Counted from the stretch's first letter, positions 37,378 to 45,908 are shown. The stretch is DNA of 64,000 bases from Sphingopyxis sp. GW247-27LB (GCF_002277025.1 NZ_NIWD01000011.1:116358-180357), one strand, 5' to 3'. Translations and numbers: made by a program. Notes: generated by a model not told the origin, from the sequence alone.

Positions 37378-38141
37378 TGGGCGACAATGGGGATGCGGGG
37401 CTGGGGCTCGACGACGAGGATCGGCTGCCGTGGCTGGAGGCGGCCGACGATTATGAGGACGATCCCGAGGTTTCGCCGACTCGCCTTCTGGTGATGGTGC
37501 TCGGCGGGCTGCTCCTGATCGGTGCGGTGCTCGGGGGGCTGTGGTGGCTCCAGAATGGCGGCGCGCGCGGCAATGGCGAACTGATCGCCGCGCAGCCGGG
37601 CGACTATAAGGTCGTACCGAAAAACGACGCATCGAGAAGCTTCGAGGGCGAAGGCGACGCGAGCTTCGCCGCGAGCGAAGGCGTCGAGCCCGCGGGCCGC
37701 GTCGATCCGAGCCGGATGCCCGAGGAGCCCGCGGTGACGCCCGCTGCGCGCGAGGCCGCGGCGACGAAGCAGGCGGCGGACAAGGTGGCCGCGGCGAAAG
37801 CCGAGGCGGCGCGCATCGCAGCTGCCGACAAGGGCAAGCCCGGTCCCGCCGCGATGTCGGTCAAAACCGCCGGTGGCGATGCCAAGGCGGCTCCGGCCGC
37901 GGGCGGCGGTGCGCTGGTTCAACTCGGCGCGTTCAGCAGCGAGGCGGCGGCGAACAAGGCGTGGGCCAGTCTTTCCAAGCGTTTCGCCTATCTGGCCGAG
38001 CTCAACCGGTCGGTATCGGCGGCGGATGTCGGCGGCAACAAGGTCTACCGCCTCCGCGTCGGGGCCGGGACGGCGGCTAATGCGCAGAATCTATGCGGGA
38101 AATTGCGTGTGGCGGGGGAGAATTGCGATATCGTCCGCTGA
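37377..38141 (+). CDS. SPOR-domain membrane protein
   Basis: The 254-residue bitopic protein has an acidic cytoplasmic head (DDEDRLPWLEAADDYEDDPE), one membrane helix near residues 38-58 (LLVMVLGGLLLIGAVLGGLWWL), a long Ala/Lys-rich helical linker (REAAATKQAADKVAAAKAEAA), and a C-terminal SPOR domain beginning ALVQLGAFSSEAAANKAWASL. SPOR domains bind denuded glycan at the septum, so a role in division or septal wall remodelling is likely. The ATG shares a base with the argS TGA; a TTG one codon earlier is possible. This argS-SPOR-nagZ order is common in sphingomonads. Confidence 0.92.
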   Translation: MGDNGDAGLGLDDEDRLPWLEAADDYEDDPEVSPTRLLVMVLGGLLLIGAVLGGLWWLQNGGARGNGELIAAQPGDYKVVPKNDASRSFEGEGDASFAASEGVEPAGRVDPSRMPEEPAVTPAAREAAATKQAADKVAAAKAEAARIAAADKGKPGPAAMSVKTAGGDAKAAPAAGGGALVQLGAFSSEAAANKAWASLSKRFAYLAELNRSVSAADVGGNKVYRLRVGAGTAANAQNLCGKLRVAGENCDIVR

Positions 38142-38246
38142 TTCGGCCCGTTTCGCCGCAACCGGCGTTGGTTCGCACCTGTCGCTATGGCATGATGCTG
38201 CCCTTGGTTGCCGCGTGAGGGGGCGCCAGCCTATGGAGGTTGACGC

Positions 38247-39254
38247 ATGATACCCGCGATTTTCGGCCTGTCGGGCCTGACGCTGACCGATGATGAGCGC
38301 GCCTTCTTTCGCGACAGCGAGCCCGCAGGCTATATTCTGTTCGGACGCAATATCGAGAATCGCGAGCAGCTTCGGCGCCTGACCGACGATCTGCGGTCGC
38401 TCGACGGGCGCGCCAACCTGCCGATCCTGATCGACCAGGAGGGTGGGCGCGTCGCGCGCATGAAATCCCCCGAATGGCCCGATTTCCCCAGCGGTGCGGC
38501 GTTCGACGCGCTATATGAGCGTGCTCCGGCGAGCGCGATCGAGGCGGCGCGGCTCAACGCGATGGCGCTCGCCTCGATGCTGTCGGAGGTCGGGATCACC
38601 GTCGACTGCCTGCCGCTGCTCGATGTCCGTCAGCCGGGCGCCAGCGACGTGATCGGCGACCGTGCGCTCGGCAGCGAGCCGATGCGCGTCGCCGCGCTCG
38701 GCCGCGCGATCCTGAGCGGGCTGCAGGACGGCGGCGTGGTGGGTATCGTCAAGCATATTCCCGGTCACGGCCGCGCGCTGCTCGATTCGCATGAGGAACT
38801 GCCCGTCGTCTCGGCGTCGGATCGCGATCTGCAGAGCGACCTCGCACCCTTTGCGGCGCTGCGCGATGCGGCGATGGCGATGACCTGCCATGTCGTGTTC
38901 AACGCCTGGGACCCCGATCGTCCCGCGACGCTGTCGCCGCTGATCATCGACAGCGTGATCCGCCAGCGCATCGGCTTCCACGGCCTGCTGATGACCGACG
39001 ATCTCGACATGAAGGCGCTGTCGGGCGACGTGCCGGCCCGTGCCGCAGCCGCGGTCGCGGCGGGCTGCGACATCGCGCTCAACTGCTGGGCGAAGATGGA
39101 TGACATGATCGGTATCGCCAAGGCGCTCGACCCGATCGGCGAGAAGGCGCTCTCGCGCCTCGAAGGCGCGATGGACCGCGTCGCCGGCGCCCGCGACCCG
39201 CGCCAGTTCGCGACGCTTGTCGACCAGCGCGACGCGCTGCTGGCGATCGCCTGA
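38247..39254 (+). CDS. nagZ: Beta-N-acetylhexosaminidase NagZ
   Basis: NagZ is a cytoplasmic family-3 glycoside hydrolase that removes GlcNAc from anhydro-muropeptides in wall recycling. The 335-residue sequence has the recycling-enzyme motif K169-H170-IPGHG with the acid/base histidine at 174, and the nucleophile D251 in LMTDDLDMKAL. The early LIDQEGGRVARMKSPEWP is also diagnostic. It lies 105 bases after the SPOR-domain gene and 7 before scpA. In some bacteria NagZ products induce AmpC; no ampR or ampC gene is in the window. Confidence 0.96.
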   Translation: MIPAIFGLSGLTLTDDERAFFRDSEPAGYILFGRNIENREQLRRLTDDLRSLDGRANLPILIDQEGGRVARMKSPEWPDFPSGAAFDALYERAPASAIEAARLNAMALASMLSEVGITVDCLPLLDVRQPGASDVIGDRALGSEPMRVAALGRAILSGLQDGGVVGIVKHIPGHGRALLDSHEELPVVSASDRDLQSDLAPFAALRDAAMAMTCHVVFNAWDPDRPATLSPLIIDSVIRQRIGFHGLLMTDDLDMKALSGDVPARAAAAVAAGCDIALNCWAKMDDMIGIAKALDPIGEKALSRLEGAMDRVAGARDPRQFATLVDQRDALLAIA

Positions 39255-39261
39255 GGCGCCG

Positions 39262-40035
39262 ATGGAGGAACTGCCACTCGATTTCGAGCTGGCTCCCGCG
39301 GCGGCGGAGCGCGAGGACGCGCTGCAACTCAGCCTTGAAAGCTGGGAGGGGCCGCTCGACCTGCTGCTGACGCTGGCGCGGGGCCAGAAGGTCGATCTGC
39401 GGCAGATATCCATCCTCGCGCTCGTCGAGCAATATTTGGCCTTCATCACCGAAATGCGCGCGCTGAAGCTGGAGGTCGCGGCCGATTATCTGGTGATGGC
39501 GGCGTGGCTTGCCTACCTCAAGTCGGCACTGCTGCTTCCCAAGGACCCGACCGAAGATCCCTCGCCCGACGAACTGGCGCTGCGGCTGCAACTGCGGCTC
39601 CAGCGCCTCGCGGCGATGCGCGAAGCCGCGGCGCGGCTGCTCGCGCGCGACCGGATCGGCCGCGACGTGTTCCTGCGGCCGAAGCCCGAGGGGCTGCGCG
39701 AGGTGCGGGTGCGGCGCTGGGACGCCAGTCTCTACGACCTGCTCGTCGCCTATGGGCAGGTGAAGCTGCGCACCGAGCCCGTCGTCCATATGGTCGCGCG
39801 GCGCCCCGTGGTGACGCTCGACGCGGCGCTCCATCACCTCGAACGCATGATCGGGATCAAGCTCGACTGGGCCGAACTGTCCGATTTCCTGCCCGCCGAT
39901 TATGACGGGCCGCTGCGCCGGTCGGCAATCGCGTCGAGCTTCCTCGCGGCGCTCGAACTCGCGCGGCAGGGCCGCGTCGACTTGAAGCAGGACGGCGCAT
40001 TCGAACCACTCTATCTGAAGGCCGCATCCGCATGA
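39262..40035 (+). CDS. scpA: Segregation and condensation protein A
   Basis: ScpA is the kleisin that links SMC heads with ScpB. The 257-residue protein has the N-terminal kleisin helices (LQLSLESWEGPLDLLLTLARGQKVDLRQISILALVEQYL is the conserved region at about 24-62) and an SMC-binding winged helix at the end. The ATG at 39262 follows the nagZ stop by seven bases. Its stop overlaps the scpB start (ATGA). Confidence 0.94.
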   Translation: MEELPLDFELAPAAAEREDALQLSLESWEGPLDLLLTLARGQKVDLRQISILALVEQYLAFITEMRALKLEVAADYLVMAAWLAYLKSALLLPKDPTEDPSPDELALRLQLRLQRLAAMREAAARLLARDRIGRDVFLRPKPEGLREVRVRRWDASLYDLLVAYGQVKLRTEPVVHMVARRPVVTLDAALHHLERMIGIKLDWAELSDFLPADYDGPLRRSAIASSFLAALELARQGRVDLKQDGAFEPLYLKAASA

Positions 40036-40631
40036 CTCCCATCGACGACCGCGAACGCGCCATCGAGGCGATGCTCTTCGCCAGCGACGAACCGCTCGAT
40101 CCGCGCCAGCTTGCCGGCAGGCTCGGCGACGAATCGACGCCAGGCGAGGTGCGCGCGATTATCCAGGCGATCGCCGCGCGCCACGCCGGCAGCGGCATCG
40201 AACTGGTCGAGCGCGGCGGGCACTGGCATTTTCAGACGCCCGCCGATCTCGCCCATCTGCTGCGCCGCGAGCGCGACGATCCGCGCAAGCTGTCGCGCGC
40301 GGCGTCGGAGGTGCTGGCGATCGTCGCCTATCACGAGCCCGTCAGCCGCGCCGAGATCGAGGCGATTCGGGGTGTCCAGACCTCGAAAGGCACGCTCGAC
40401 GTTCTGATGGAGGCGGAATGGATCGCGCCCGCGGGTCGCCGCGAGGTGCCAGGGCGCCCGCTGATCTACAGGACGACTGACGCTTTTTTGCAGCATTTTG
40501 GCCTTAGCAGCCGCAAGGACCTGCCGGGCATCGAGGATTTGCGCGCGGCGGGCCTGCTCGACCCCGTCGACCTCGCTTTCGAGGAGGCGATGGGCGAGCT
40601 GGACCTAGTCAAGGACGGCGAAGAAGCTTAG
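40032..40631 (+). CDS. scpB: Segregation and condensation protein B
   Basis: ScpB binds ScpA in the SMC complex. The 199-residue protein has two winged-helix domains: IEAMLFASDEPLDPRQLAGRL at the start and LSRAASEVLAIVAYHEPVSRAEIEAIRG in the second, then LDVLMEAEWIAPAGRREVPGRPLIYRTT and FLQHFGLSSRKDLP, the family signature. It overlaps scpA by four bases. tatA follows after 71 bases. Confidence 0.94.
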   Translation: MTPIDDRERAIEAMLFASDEPLDPRQLAGRLGDESTPGEVRAIIQAIAARHAGSGIELVERGGHWHFQTPADLAHLLRRERDDPRKLSRAASEVLAIVAYHEPVSRAEIEAIRGVQTSKGTLDVLMEAEWIAPAGRREVPGRPLIYRTTDAFLQHFGLSSRKDLPGIEDLRAAGLLDPVDLAFEEAMGELDLVKDGEEA

Positions 40632-40702
40632 GGCTTTTTTGACGTCGCCGCGTGCATTCGGCGCCGGCTCTCCCTATATGGGCGGCGCAAGGAGATTTTG
40701 AG

Positions 40703-40936
40703 ATGGGTGGTTTGAGCATCTGGCACTGGCTGGTCTTCGGCGTCATCGTCCTGCTGCTGTTCGGCAAGGGACGCTTCTCCGACATGATGGGCGACGTCGC
40801 CAAGGGCATCAAGAGCTTCAAGAAGGGCATGGCCGACGACGACGCGTCGCCCGCCGCGCCGAAGCAGATCGAAGGCCAGCGTGCGCCCGATCCGTCGGTG
40901 ACTCCGGCCCCGACCGCGGAAACCGAAAGCCGCTGA
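40703..40936 (+). CDS. tatA: Sec-independent translocase subunit TatA
   Basis: TatA oligomers form the transport pore for folded proteins. The 77-residue protein has one membrane helix ([21 protein letters not shown]), the [24 protein letters not shown] amphipathic helix with its hinge FGKG, and a polar tail. AAGGAG precedes the ATG. It starts the tatABC set after scpB. Confidence 0.95.
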   Translation: MGGLSIWHWLVFGVIVLLLFGKGRFSDMMGDVAKGIKSFKKGMADDDASPAAPKQIEGQRAPDPSVTPAPTAETESR

Positions 40937-40968
40937 TTTTCGGCCGTCTGCGGGAATTGGGCTGGTAA

Positions 40969-41346
40969 ATGTTCGACGTCGCGCCCACCGAACTGCTGCT
41001 CGTCATCGTGGTGGCCCTGGTCGTTATCGGCCCCAAGGACCTGCCCAAGGCGATGCGGTTCGTCGGCAAATGGGTCGGCAAGGCGCGCGGGATGGCGCGC
41101 CATTTCCGCGCCGGGCTCGACACGATGATGCGCGAGGCCGAGCTCGAGGAGCTCGAGAAGCAGTGGCGCGAGCAGAATGACGCGATCATGCGCGAGTTTC
41201 CGCGCGTCGATGCGGAGGCGAACCCGCCGCTGATTTCGGCGCCGGCCGATGACGCTGCCGTGGACCCCGATCAGGTGGCGGCGGCAACGCCCCCCGAACC
41301 CGCTGAAACCCACGCCGTGCCGCCGAAGGACGGGCCGCTGCCGTGA
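40969..41346 (+). CDS. tatB: Sec-independent translocase subunit TatB
   Basis: TatB with TatC recognises twin-arginine signal peptides. The 125-residue protein has a membrane helix (APTELLLVIVVALVVIGPKDLP, with the conserved IGPKDLP turn) and a longer amphipathic helix plus acidic coiled tail (REAELEELEKQWREQNDAIMREF) and a Pro-rich end. It starts 33 bases after tatA, and its TGA overlaps the GTG of tatC. Confidence 0.95.
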   Translation: MFDVAPTELLLVIVVALVVIGPKDLPKAMRFVGKWVGKARGMARHFRAGLDTMMREAELEELEKQWREQNDAIMREFPRVDAEANPPLISAPADDAAVDPDQVAAATPPEPAETHAVPPKDGPLP

Positions 41347-42155
41347 CCGCCGAAACGCCTGTCACGGCCAGCGAGGACGACGGCGCCGGCGGCAAGATGC
41401 CGCTGCTCGACCATCTGATCGAGCTGCGTTCGCGACTGCTTAAGTCGTTGCTCGCGATCGCGATCGCCTTTGGGGCGTGTCTCTATTTCGCGCGGCCGAT
41501 CTTCGGCATTCTCGTCCGGCCGCTGGTGCGGGCAGGGCAGGGCAAGCTCATCTATACCCAGCTGTTCGAGGCCTTCTTCGTCGAGATCAAGGTCGCGCTG
41601 TTCGCGGCGATGATGATCGCCTTTCCGGTGATCGCCAACCAGCTTTGGAAATTCGTCGCGCCGGGGCTCTATCGCAAGGAAAAGCGCGCGCTGCTGCCTT
41701 TCCTGTTCGCGACCCCGGTGCTGTTCGCTATCGGCGCCTGCTTCGCCTATTTCGTGACGGTCCCCTTGGCGCTCAAATTCCTGCTCGGTTACCAGGGCGA
41801 CATCGGCGGCGTGACGCAGGAGGCGCTGCCGTCGGTCGGCAATTACCTCAGCTTCATCATGCAGTTCATCATGGCGTTCGGCATCGCCTTTCTGCTGCCG
41901 ATCCTGCTGATGCTGATCGAGCGGTCGGGGCTGGTGACGCGCGAGCAGCTCGTGTCGGCGCGGCGCTACATGATCGTCGCGGCGTTCGGGATCGCTGCGG
42001 TCGCGACGCCTCCCGACGTGCTCAGCCAGTTCCTGCTCGCGGTGCCGCTGATCCTGCTTTACGAACTGTCGCTCTTCGCCATCTGGTTCACGCAGCGCCG
42101 CCGTAACAAAACAGGCGCCGAAACGGCGCCTGTCGAACCTCTCGAAGAGGTTTAG
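41343..42155 (+). CDS. tatC: Sec-independent translocase subunit TatC
   Basis: TatC is the six-helix receptor for Tat substrates. The 270-residue sequence begins with GKMPLLDHLIELRSRLLKSLLAI (the conserved HL.ELR.R), has the FEAFFVEIKVALFAAMMIAFPVI stretch and YFVTVPLALKFLLGY, and ends in a polar tail. GTG start overlapping tatB. Near the stop, two tandem hairpins (42111-42133 and 42138-42150) are coded within the gene; they may help end the transcript. Last gene of the argS-to-tatC run. Confidence 0.96.
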   Translation: MTAETPVTASEDDGAGGKMPLLDHLIELRSRLLKSLLAIAIAFGACLYFARPIFGILVRPLVRAGQGKLIYTQLFEAFFVEIKVALFAAMMIAFPVIANQLWKFVAPGLYRKEKRALLPFLFATPVLFAIGACFAYFVTVPLALKFLLGYQGDIGGVTQEALPSVGNYLSFIMQFIMAFGIAFLLPILLMLIERSGLVTREQLVSARRYMIVAAFGIAAVATPPDVLSQFLLAVPLILLYELSLFAIWFTQRRRNKTGAETAPVEPLEEV

Positions 42156-42176
42156 GGTAAGCGGGTCAGAACCCGG

Positions 42177-42305
42177 TCAATGGATGGCATCGCTGCCAGC
42201 CTGACCGACTGACTCGATGTCGCGGCCTGCTCCTTTGACGGTATTGCAGCCAGCGACCAGAAAGCTTGCCATCAATGCCAGGATGATTGCGCGAAAACTC
42301 GTCAT
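42177..42305 (-). CDS. Entericidin A/B-family small lipoprotein
   Basis: A 42-residue frame: MTSFRAIILALMASFLVAGC gives a lipoprotein signal with lipobox VAGC, and the mature peptide NTVKGAGRDIESVGQAGSDA matches the entericidin signature CNTVxGxGxDI..xG. Entericidins are tiny envelope lipoproteins; E. coli EcnB is linked to stationary-phase lysis and EcnA to its antidote, and in alphaproteobacteria such genes are commonly general-stress targets. AAGGTGAAG precedes the ATG. A perfect EcfG-type promoter lies about 130 bases upstream and the leader can fold into two hairpins. It is convergent with tatC (21-base gap). Which of the A or B forms it is cannot be told; only one copy is seen. Confidence 0.9.
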   Translation of the reverse strand: MTSFRAIILALMASFLVAGCNTVKGAGRDIESVGQAGSDAIH

Positions 42306-42341
42306 CGTTCTTCACCTTGTTATCATATCAGGGTGCAAAAT

Positions 42342-42429
42342 GGCCCGGCACGCGTTCGAGGGGGGGGAGGGAATGCGGGCCGGGCCAATGTTGCTGAGCA
42401 GCGCTGCGGGGGGGCGATGACCGCTGCTC
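42342..42429 (-). promoter_or_regulatory. Two strong hairpins in the entericidin leader
   Basis: GAGCAGCG (complement side 42422-42429) pairs with CGCTGCTC (42396-42403), and GGCCCGGC (42379-42386) with GCCGGGCC (42342-42349). Both are perfect eight-pair stems. If transcription starts near 42430, the first hairpin would be at the very 5' end of the mRNA, protecting it, and the second lies between it and the ribosome-binding site. Confidence 0.6.
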
Positions 42430-42437
42430 GAGAAGGA

Positions 42438-42463
42438 AACGAGCCTGGCGGTGGATAAGTTCC
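42438..42463 (-). promoter_or_regulatory. EcfG-type (general stress sigma factor) promoter
   Basis: On the minus strand GGAAC (complement of 42459-42463) is followed after exactly 17 bases by CGTT (complement of 42438-42441). This equals the alphaproteobacterial EcfG consensus GGAAC-N16/17-CGTT. It points toward the entericidin-like gene, with a predicted start near 42430. Regulation by PhyR/NepR/EcfG is inferred. Confidence 0.8.
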
Positions 42464-42534
42464 CAAAAAAATGCAGGCCGCTGCACTTTTTTTCCCGAAT
42501 CTTTTGAATCGGTTGGATTCCAGCGCTTTGCCGG

Positions 42535-43992
42535 TCAGAGGCTGGTGAGCCCGCTCGCCACCGCGAGCCCCAGAAAGGCCAGAAAGCCCATCGAATCGGT
42601 CGTCATGGTAACGAAAATCGAACTGGCGACCGCCGGATCCTGATCGAGCCGGTCGAGCAGGAGCGGGATCGCGACCCCCGCGACGCCGGCGACGAAGATG
42701 TTCACGATCATCGCGGCAGCAATGACCGCACCGAGCGCGGGATTGCCGAACCAGAGCGCGGTCGCGACGCCGGCGATCAGCGCGATCGTGCCGCCGTTGA
42801 GGAGCGCGATCTTCATCTCGCGCCAGACCGCGCGCCAGCTATTCGAATCGGTGAGCTGGTTCATCGCCAGCGCACGGACGGTGACCGCGAGCGTCTGCGT
42901 CCCCGCATTGCCGCCGACCCCGGCGACGATCGGCATCAGGGCGGCAAGCGCGACCATATGCTCGATCGCGCCGCCGAACAGGCCGACGATCGACGAGGCG
43001 ACGAGGGCGGTGCCGAGATTGGCGATCAGCCAGCGTACCCGCGCAGCATAGGTTTCGCGGATCGGCTCGTTGATGTCGCCGTCGCCCGCGCCCGACAGGC
43101 GCAAGATGTCCTCGCCCGCCTCTTCCTGAATGATGTGGACGATATCGTCGACGGTGATCATGCCGACGAGCCTGCCGGCTCTGTCGACGACGGCGGCCGA
43201 GATCAGGGCGTATTTCTGGAAGCGGAGGGCGACTTCCTCCTGGTCCATATCGACCGAAATCAGCGTCTGTTCGCGCTTCATCACGTCGCTGATCGCGATG
43301 TCGCGCGGGGTGCGCAGGATCCAGCTCAGCTGGCAGGTGCCGACGGGGCGGTGCATCGGGTCGACGACGAAGATTTCCCAGAAATCGCTCGTCAGGTCGG
43401 TATCTTCGCGCAGCCGGTCGATGACGTCGCCGACGCTGACATGCTCGGGCACCGCGACCAGGTCGCGCTGCATCAGGCGACCGGCCGATTCCTCGGGGAA
43501 GGAGAGGGCGTCCTCGATCGCGGCGCGATCCTCGGGCTCCATCGCCTGGAGGACGGCCTGCTGCTCGTCCTCCTCCATGTCCCCGATGATCGCGACCGCG
43601 TCGTCGGTATCGAGTTCGGACGCGATTTCGGCCACCTGTTCGGGCGCGAGCAGGTCGATCAGCCGCTCGCGCACATGCTCGTTCATCTCGGCGAGCACGT
43701 CGGGCGACAGCAGATCGCCGAGCACCGAGGCGAGCAGCGGGCGGTCCTCGTCGGACACCAGCTCGAACAGGTCGGCGATGTCGGCGGGGTGAAGGCGGCC
43801 GATGCGTTCGCGCGCCGTTTCATGCTCGCCCGCCTCGGCGAGCGCGAGCACGTCGCTGACGAATTCGGGCTTCAGCCGATCGTCCTCGTCGAGCTCGGTA
43901 TCGGGTTCCTGCGCCGCGGGGGCGAGGCCCCGGTCACGGTCATCGGTCAGGACATCGTCTTGCGGGGGCAGGGAATCTTCGCGTTCGTCCAT
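42535..43992 (-). CDS. mgtE: Magnesium transporter MgtE
   Basis: The 485-residue protein is a Mg2+ channel gated by cytoplasmic Mg2+. A cytoplasmic N domain (about 40-160, HPADIADLFELVSDEDRPLL and DLLAPEQVAEIASELDTDDAVAIIGDM), a tandem CBS pair (about 165-290) and a five-helix C-terminal channel domain follow in order. The pore motif region is PIVAGVGGNAGTQTLAVTVRALA. The ATG at 43992 has GGAGGG upstream, and MDEREDSLPP begins an acidic head. Monocistronic, with ppi divergent. Confidence 0.95.
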   Translation of the reverse strand: MDEREDSLPPQDDVLTDDRDRGLAPAAQEPDTELDEDDRLKPEFVSDVLALAEAGEHETARERIGRLHPADIADLFELVSDEDRPLLASVLGDLLSPDVLAEMNEHVRERLIDLLAPEQVAEIASELDTDDAVAIIGDMEEDEQQAVLQAMEPEDRAAIEDALSFPEESAGRLMQRDLVAVPEHVSVGDVIDRLREDTDLTSDFWEIFVVDPMHRPVGTCQLSWILRTPRDIAISDVMKREQTLISVDMDQEEVALRFQKYALISAAVVDRAGRLVGMITVDDIVHIIQEEAGEDILRLSGAGDGDINEPIRETYAARVRWLIANLGTALVASSIVGLFGGAIEHMVALAALMPIVAGVGGNAGTQTLAVTVRALAMNQLTDSNSWRAVWREMKIALLNGGTIALIAGVATALWFGNPALGAVIAAAMIVNIFVAGVAGVAIPLLLDRLDQDPAVASSIFVTMTTDSMGFLAFLGLAVASGLTSL

Positions 43993-44162
43993 CGCGCGGC
44001 CCTCCCTGACATGATCGGCCGAAACAGCCCGTGAACCGAATTTCCCCCTAGTCCCGGAGCCGCGCCTTGGCAACGCCGCCAGGGCCCGGACGGGCAATTA
44101 ATGCGTGGCTTTGCCGCCCGCGCCCGCTATGGCACCGCCAACCCAATCTTGAGGAGCCTTCC

Positions 44163-44612
44163 ATGTCCGATCAGACCCTTACCCTGTCGCTGTCGACCGG
44201 CGACGTCGTCATCCGCCTGCGCCCCGATCTCGCCCCCAAGCATGTCGAACGGATCAGCCAGCTCGCCAGCGAAGGCTTCTACGACGGCGTCGTCTTTCAC
44301 CGCGTGATCCCCGGCTTCATGGCGCAGGGCGGCGACCCGACGGGCACCGGCATGGGCGGCAGCAAGCTCCCCGACCTGCCCGCCGAATTCAATAGCGAGC
44401 CGCACGTCCGCGGCGTCTGTTCGATGGCGCGCGCGCAGAATCCGAACAGCGCGAACAGCCAGTTCTTCATCTGCTTCGAGGATGCGCGCTTCCTCGACAA
44501 CCAGTATACCGTCTGGGGCGAGGTGATCGAAGGCATGGACAATGTCGACGCGCTGCCGAAGGGCGAACCGCCGCGCGAGCCCGGCAAGATCGTGAAAGCG
44601 ACGGTTTCGTAA
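44163..44612 (+). CDS. Cyclophilin-type peptidyl-prolyl cis-trans isomerase
   Basis: This 149-residue cytoplasmic cyclophilin speeds proline isomerisation in folding. The active-site strand is FHRVIPGFMAQGGDPTGTGMGG, with RGVCSMARAQNPNSANSQFFIC also conserved. It has no signal peptide, so it is PpiB-like rather than PpiA-like. GAGGAG precedes the ATG. A palindromic repeat follows. Confidence 0.95.
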   Translation: MSDQTLTLSLSTGDVVIRLRPDLAPKHVERISQLASEGFYDGVVFHRVIPGFMAQGGDPTGTGMGGSKLPDLPAEFNSEPHVRGVCSMARAQNPNSANSQFFICFEDARFLDNQYTVWGEVIEGMDNVDALPKGEPPREPGKIVKATVS

Positions 44613-44623
44613 GTCGTTTCGTC

Positions 44624-44765
44624 GATCCTCCCCGTGCCGAAGGCATGGGGAGGGGGACCATCCGAAGGATGGTGGAGGGGCCGAGCGCAGCGAGCGCTTC
44701 GCGCTCGGCCCCTCCGTCAGCCCTGCGGGCTGCCACCTCCCCATCGCTGCGCGACAGGGAGGATC
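44624..44765. repeat. Large palindromic repeat, copy 2
   Basis: Outer arms GATCCTCCCC and GGGAGGATC enclose GGGGAGGGGGACCATCCGAAGGATGGTGGAGGGG, a GCGCAGCGAGCGCTTCGCGC hairpin and CCCCTCCGTCAGCCCTGCGGGCTGCCACCTCCCC. Order and sequence of blocks match copy 1 at 20593-20730 while the inner arms differ by compensating changes. It occupies the convergent cyclophilin/monooxygenase junction. Confidence 0.85.
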
Positions 44766-44771
44766 GGCTCG

Positions 44772-45908
44772 TCAATCCTCCACGAATCCGTTCAATCGCT
44801 CACAGGCGGCGATCCAGTCTTCCTTGAAGGCCTGGACGACCTGTCCGGCGCCCATCGCCTCGTTCATCAGCCCGACGCCCTGGCCGACCCAATAGGTCGT
44901 GAGCGCCTTCGCGCCTTCGTGGCCGCCTTCCGATAGTTTATCGACCTTGCGCAGCGCGGGTTCGCTGACCAGCGACTGGAGCGGCATGGGCAGAGGCCTG
45001 GGCGCGCCCTCGGCTTCCCATGCGTCGGTCCACGGCGAGCGGAGCTGGCGCGAGGGCTTGCCGGTGCGGCTCTTCGATCGCACCGTGTCGCGCGCGCTCG
45101 CGGCGAGCATCTTGTCCTTTACCACCGGGTTGGTCTCGGCTTCGGCGGTGGTCAGCCATACCGATCCGCACCAGGCGCCGTGCGCGCCCATCGCCATCGC
45201 GGCGGCCATCTGGCGCCCGGTGACGATACCGCCCGCGGCGAGGATCGGCGTCGAGTCGCCGATCGCATCGAGCGCCGCCGCGACCTCGGGCACGAGCACC
45301 ATCGTCGCGACTTCGCCGCAATGGCCGCCCGCCTCACCGCCCGCGACGACGAGGATATCGACCCCGGCGCGCACCTGCGCCAGCGCGTGATCGCGGGTGC
45401 CGACCAAGGCGGCGACCGGCACGCCGTGCCGCTTGCCGAGGTCGAGCATCAGTTGCGGCGGCACGCCGAGCGCGTTGGCGATCAGCTTGATCGGGTGGCG
45501 AAAGGCGACCTCGAGCAGTTTCGCCGCGCCATCCTCATGCATATTCTCGCCAAAACTCTGCCGCGCCGCCATCGCATCCTCGAGCCCTTCGGCGTCGACG
45601 TCGAACTTGCCGAGAATATCGGCCGCGAACTGCAGATGCGCCTCGGGGATCCGGGGCGTGCCGGCCGATGGTGCTTCGCCCTTGCCGGCGAAGCTGTTGG
45701 GGACGATCAGGTCGACGCCATAGGGACGCCCGCCGATATGCGCGTCGATCCACGCCAGCTCCTCCTCGAGCCGTTCGGGCGGCAGCGCGGCAGCGCCGAA
45801 GACGCCCATGCCGCCCGCTTTCGACACTGCGACGATGACGTCGCGGCAATGCGAGAAGGCGAGGAGGGGGAATTCGATGCCGAGCAGGGCGCAGATGGGG
45901 GATTGCAT
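44772..45908 (-). CDS. Nitronate monooxygenase-like flavoprotein (2-nitropropane dioxygenase family)
   Basis: The 378-residue TIM-barrel flavoprotein has the family FMN-binding GGEAGGHCG and AAGGIVTGRQMAAAMAMGAHG. The N-terminal LLGIEFPLLAFSHCRD and the following GGMGVFGAAALPPERLEEEL match class members that are annotated as nitronate monooxygenase or enoyl-ACP reductase II. The active-site His sits in the GGHCG loop. Nitronate oxidation is not proven from sequence. The ATG at 45908 has GGGAGAAG upstream; ten extra codons could be added from an upstream ATG at 45938. Divergent from nadC, with a repeat in the gap. Confidence 0.85.
   Translation of the reverse strand: MQSPICALLGIEFPLLAFSHCRDVIVAVSKAGGMGVFGAAALPPERLEEELAWIDAHIGGRPYGVDLIVPNSFAGKGEAPSAGTPRIPEAHLQFAADILGKFDVDAEGLEDAMAARQSFGENMHEDGAAKLLEVAFRHPIKLIANALGVPPQLMLDLGKRHGVPVAALVGTRDHALAQVRAGVDILVVAGGEAGGHCGEVATMVLVPEVAAALDAIGDSTPILAAGGIVTGRQMAAAMAMGAHGAWCGSVWLTTAEAETNPVVKDKMLAASARDTVRSKSRTGKPSRQLRSPWTDAWEAEGAPRPLPMPLQSLVSEPALRKVDKLSEGGHEGAKALTTYWVGQGVGLMNEAMGAGQVVQAFKEDWIAACERLNGFVED

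Noticed and set aside
42111..42150. Tandem hairpins at the 3' end of tatC as a terminator
   Set aside because: They lie inside the coding sequence and lack a following T-run, so intrinsic termination is not supported.
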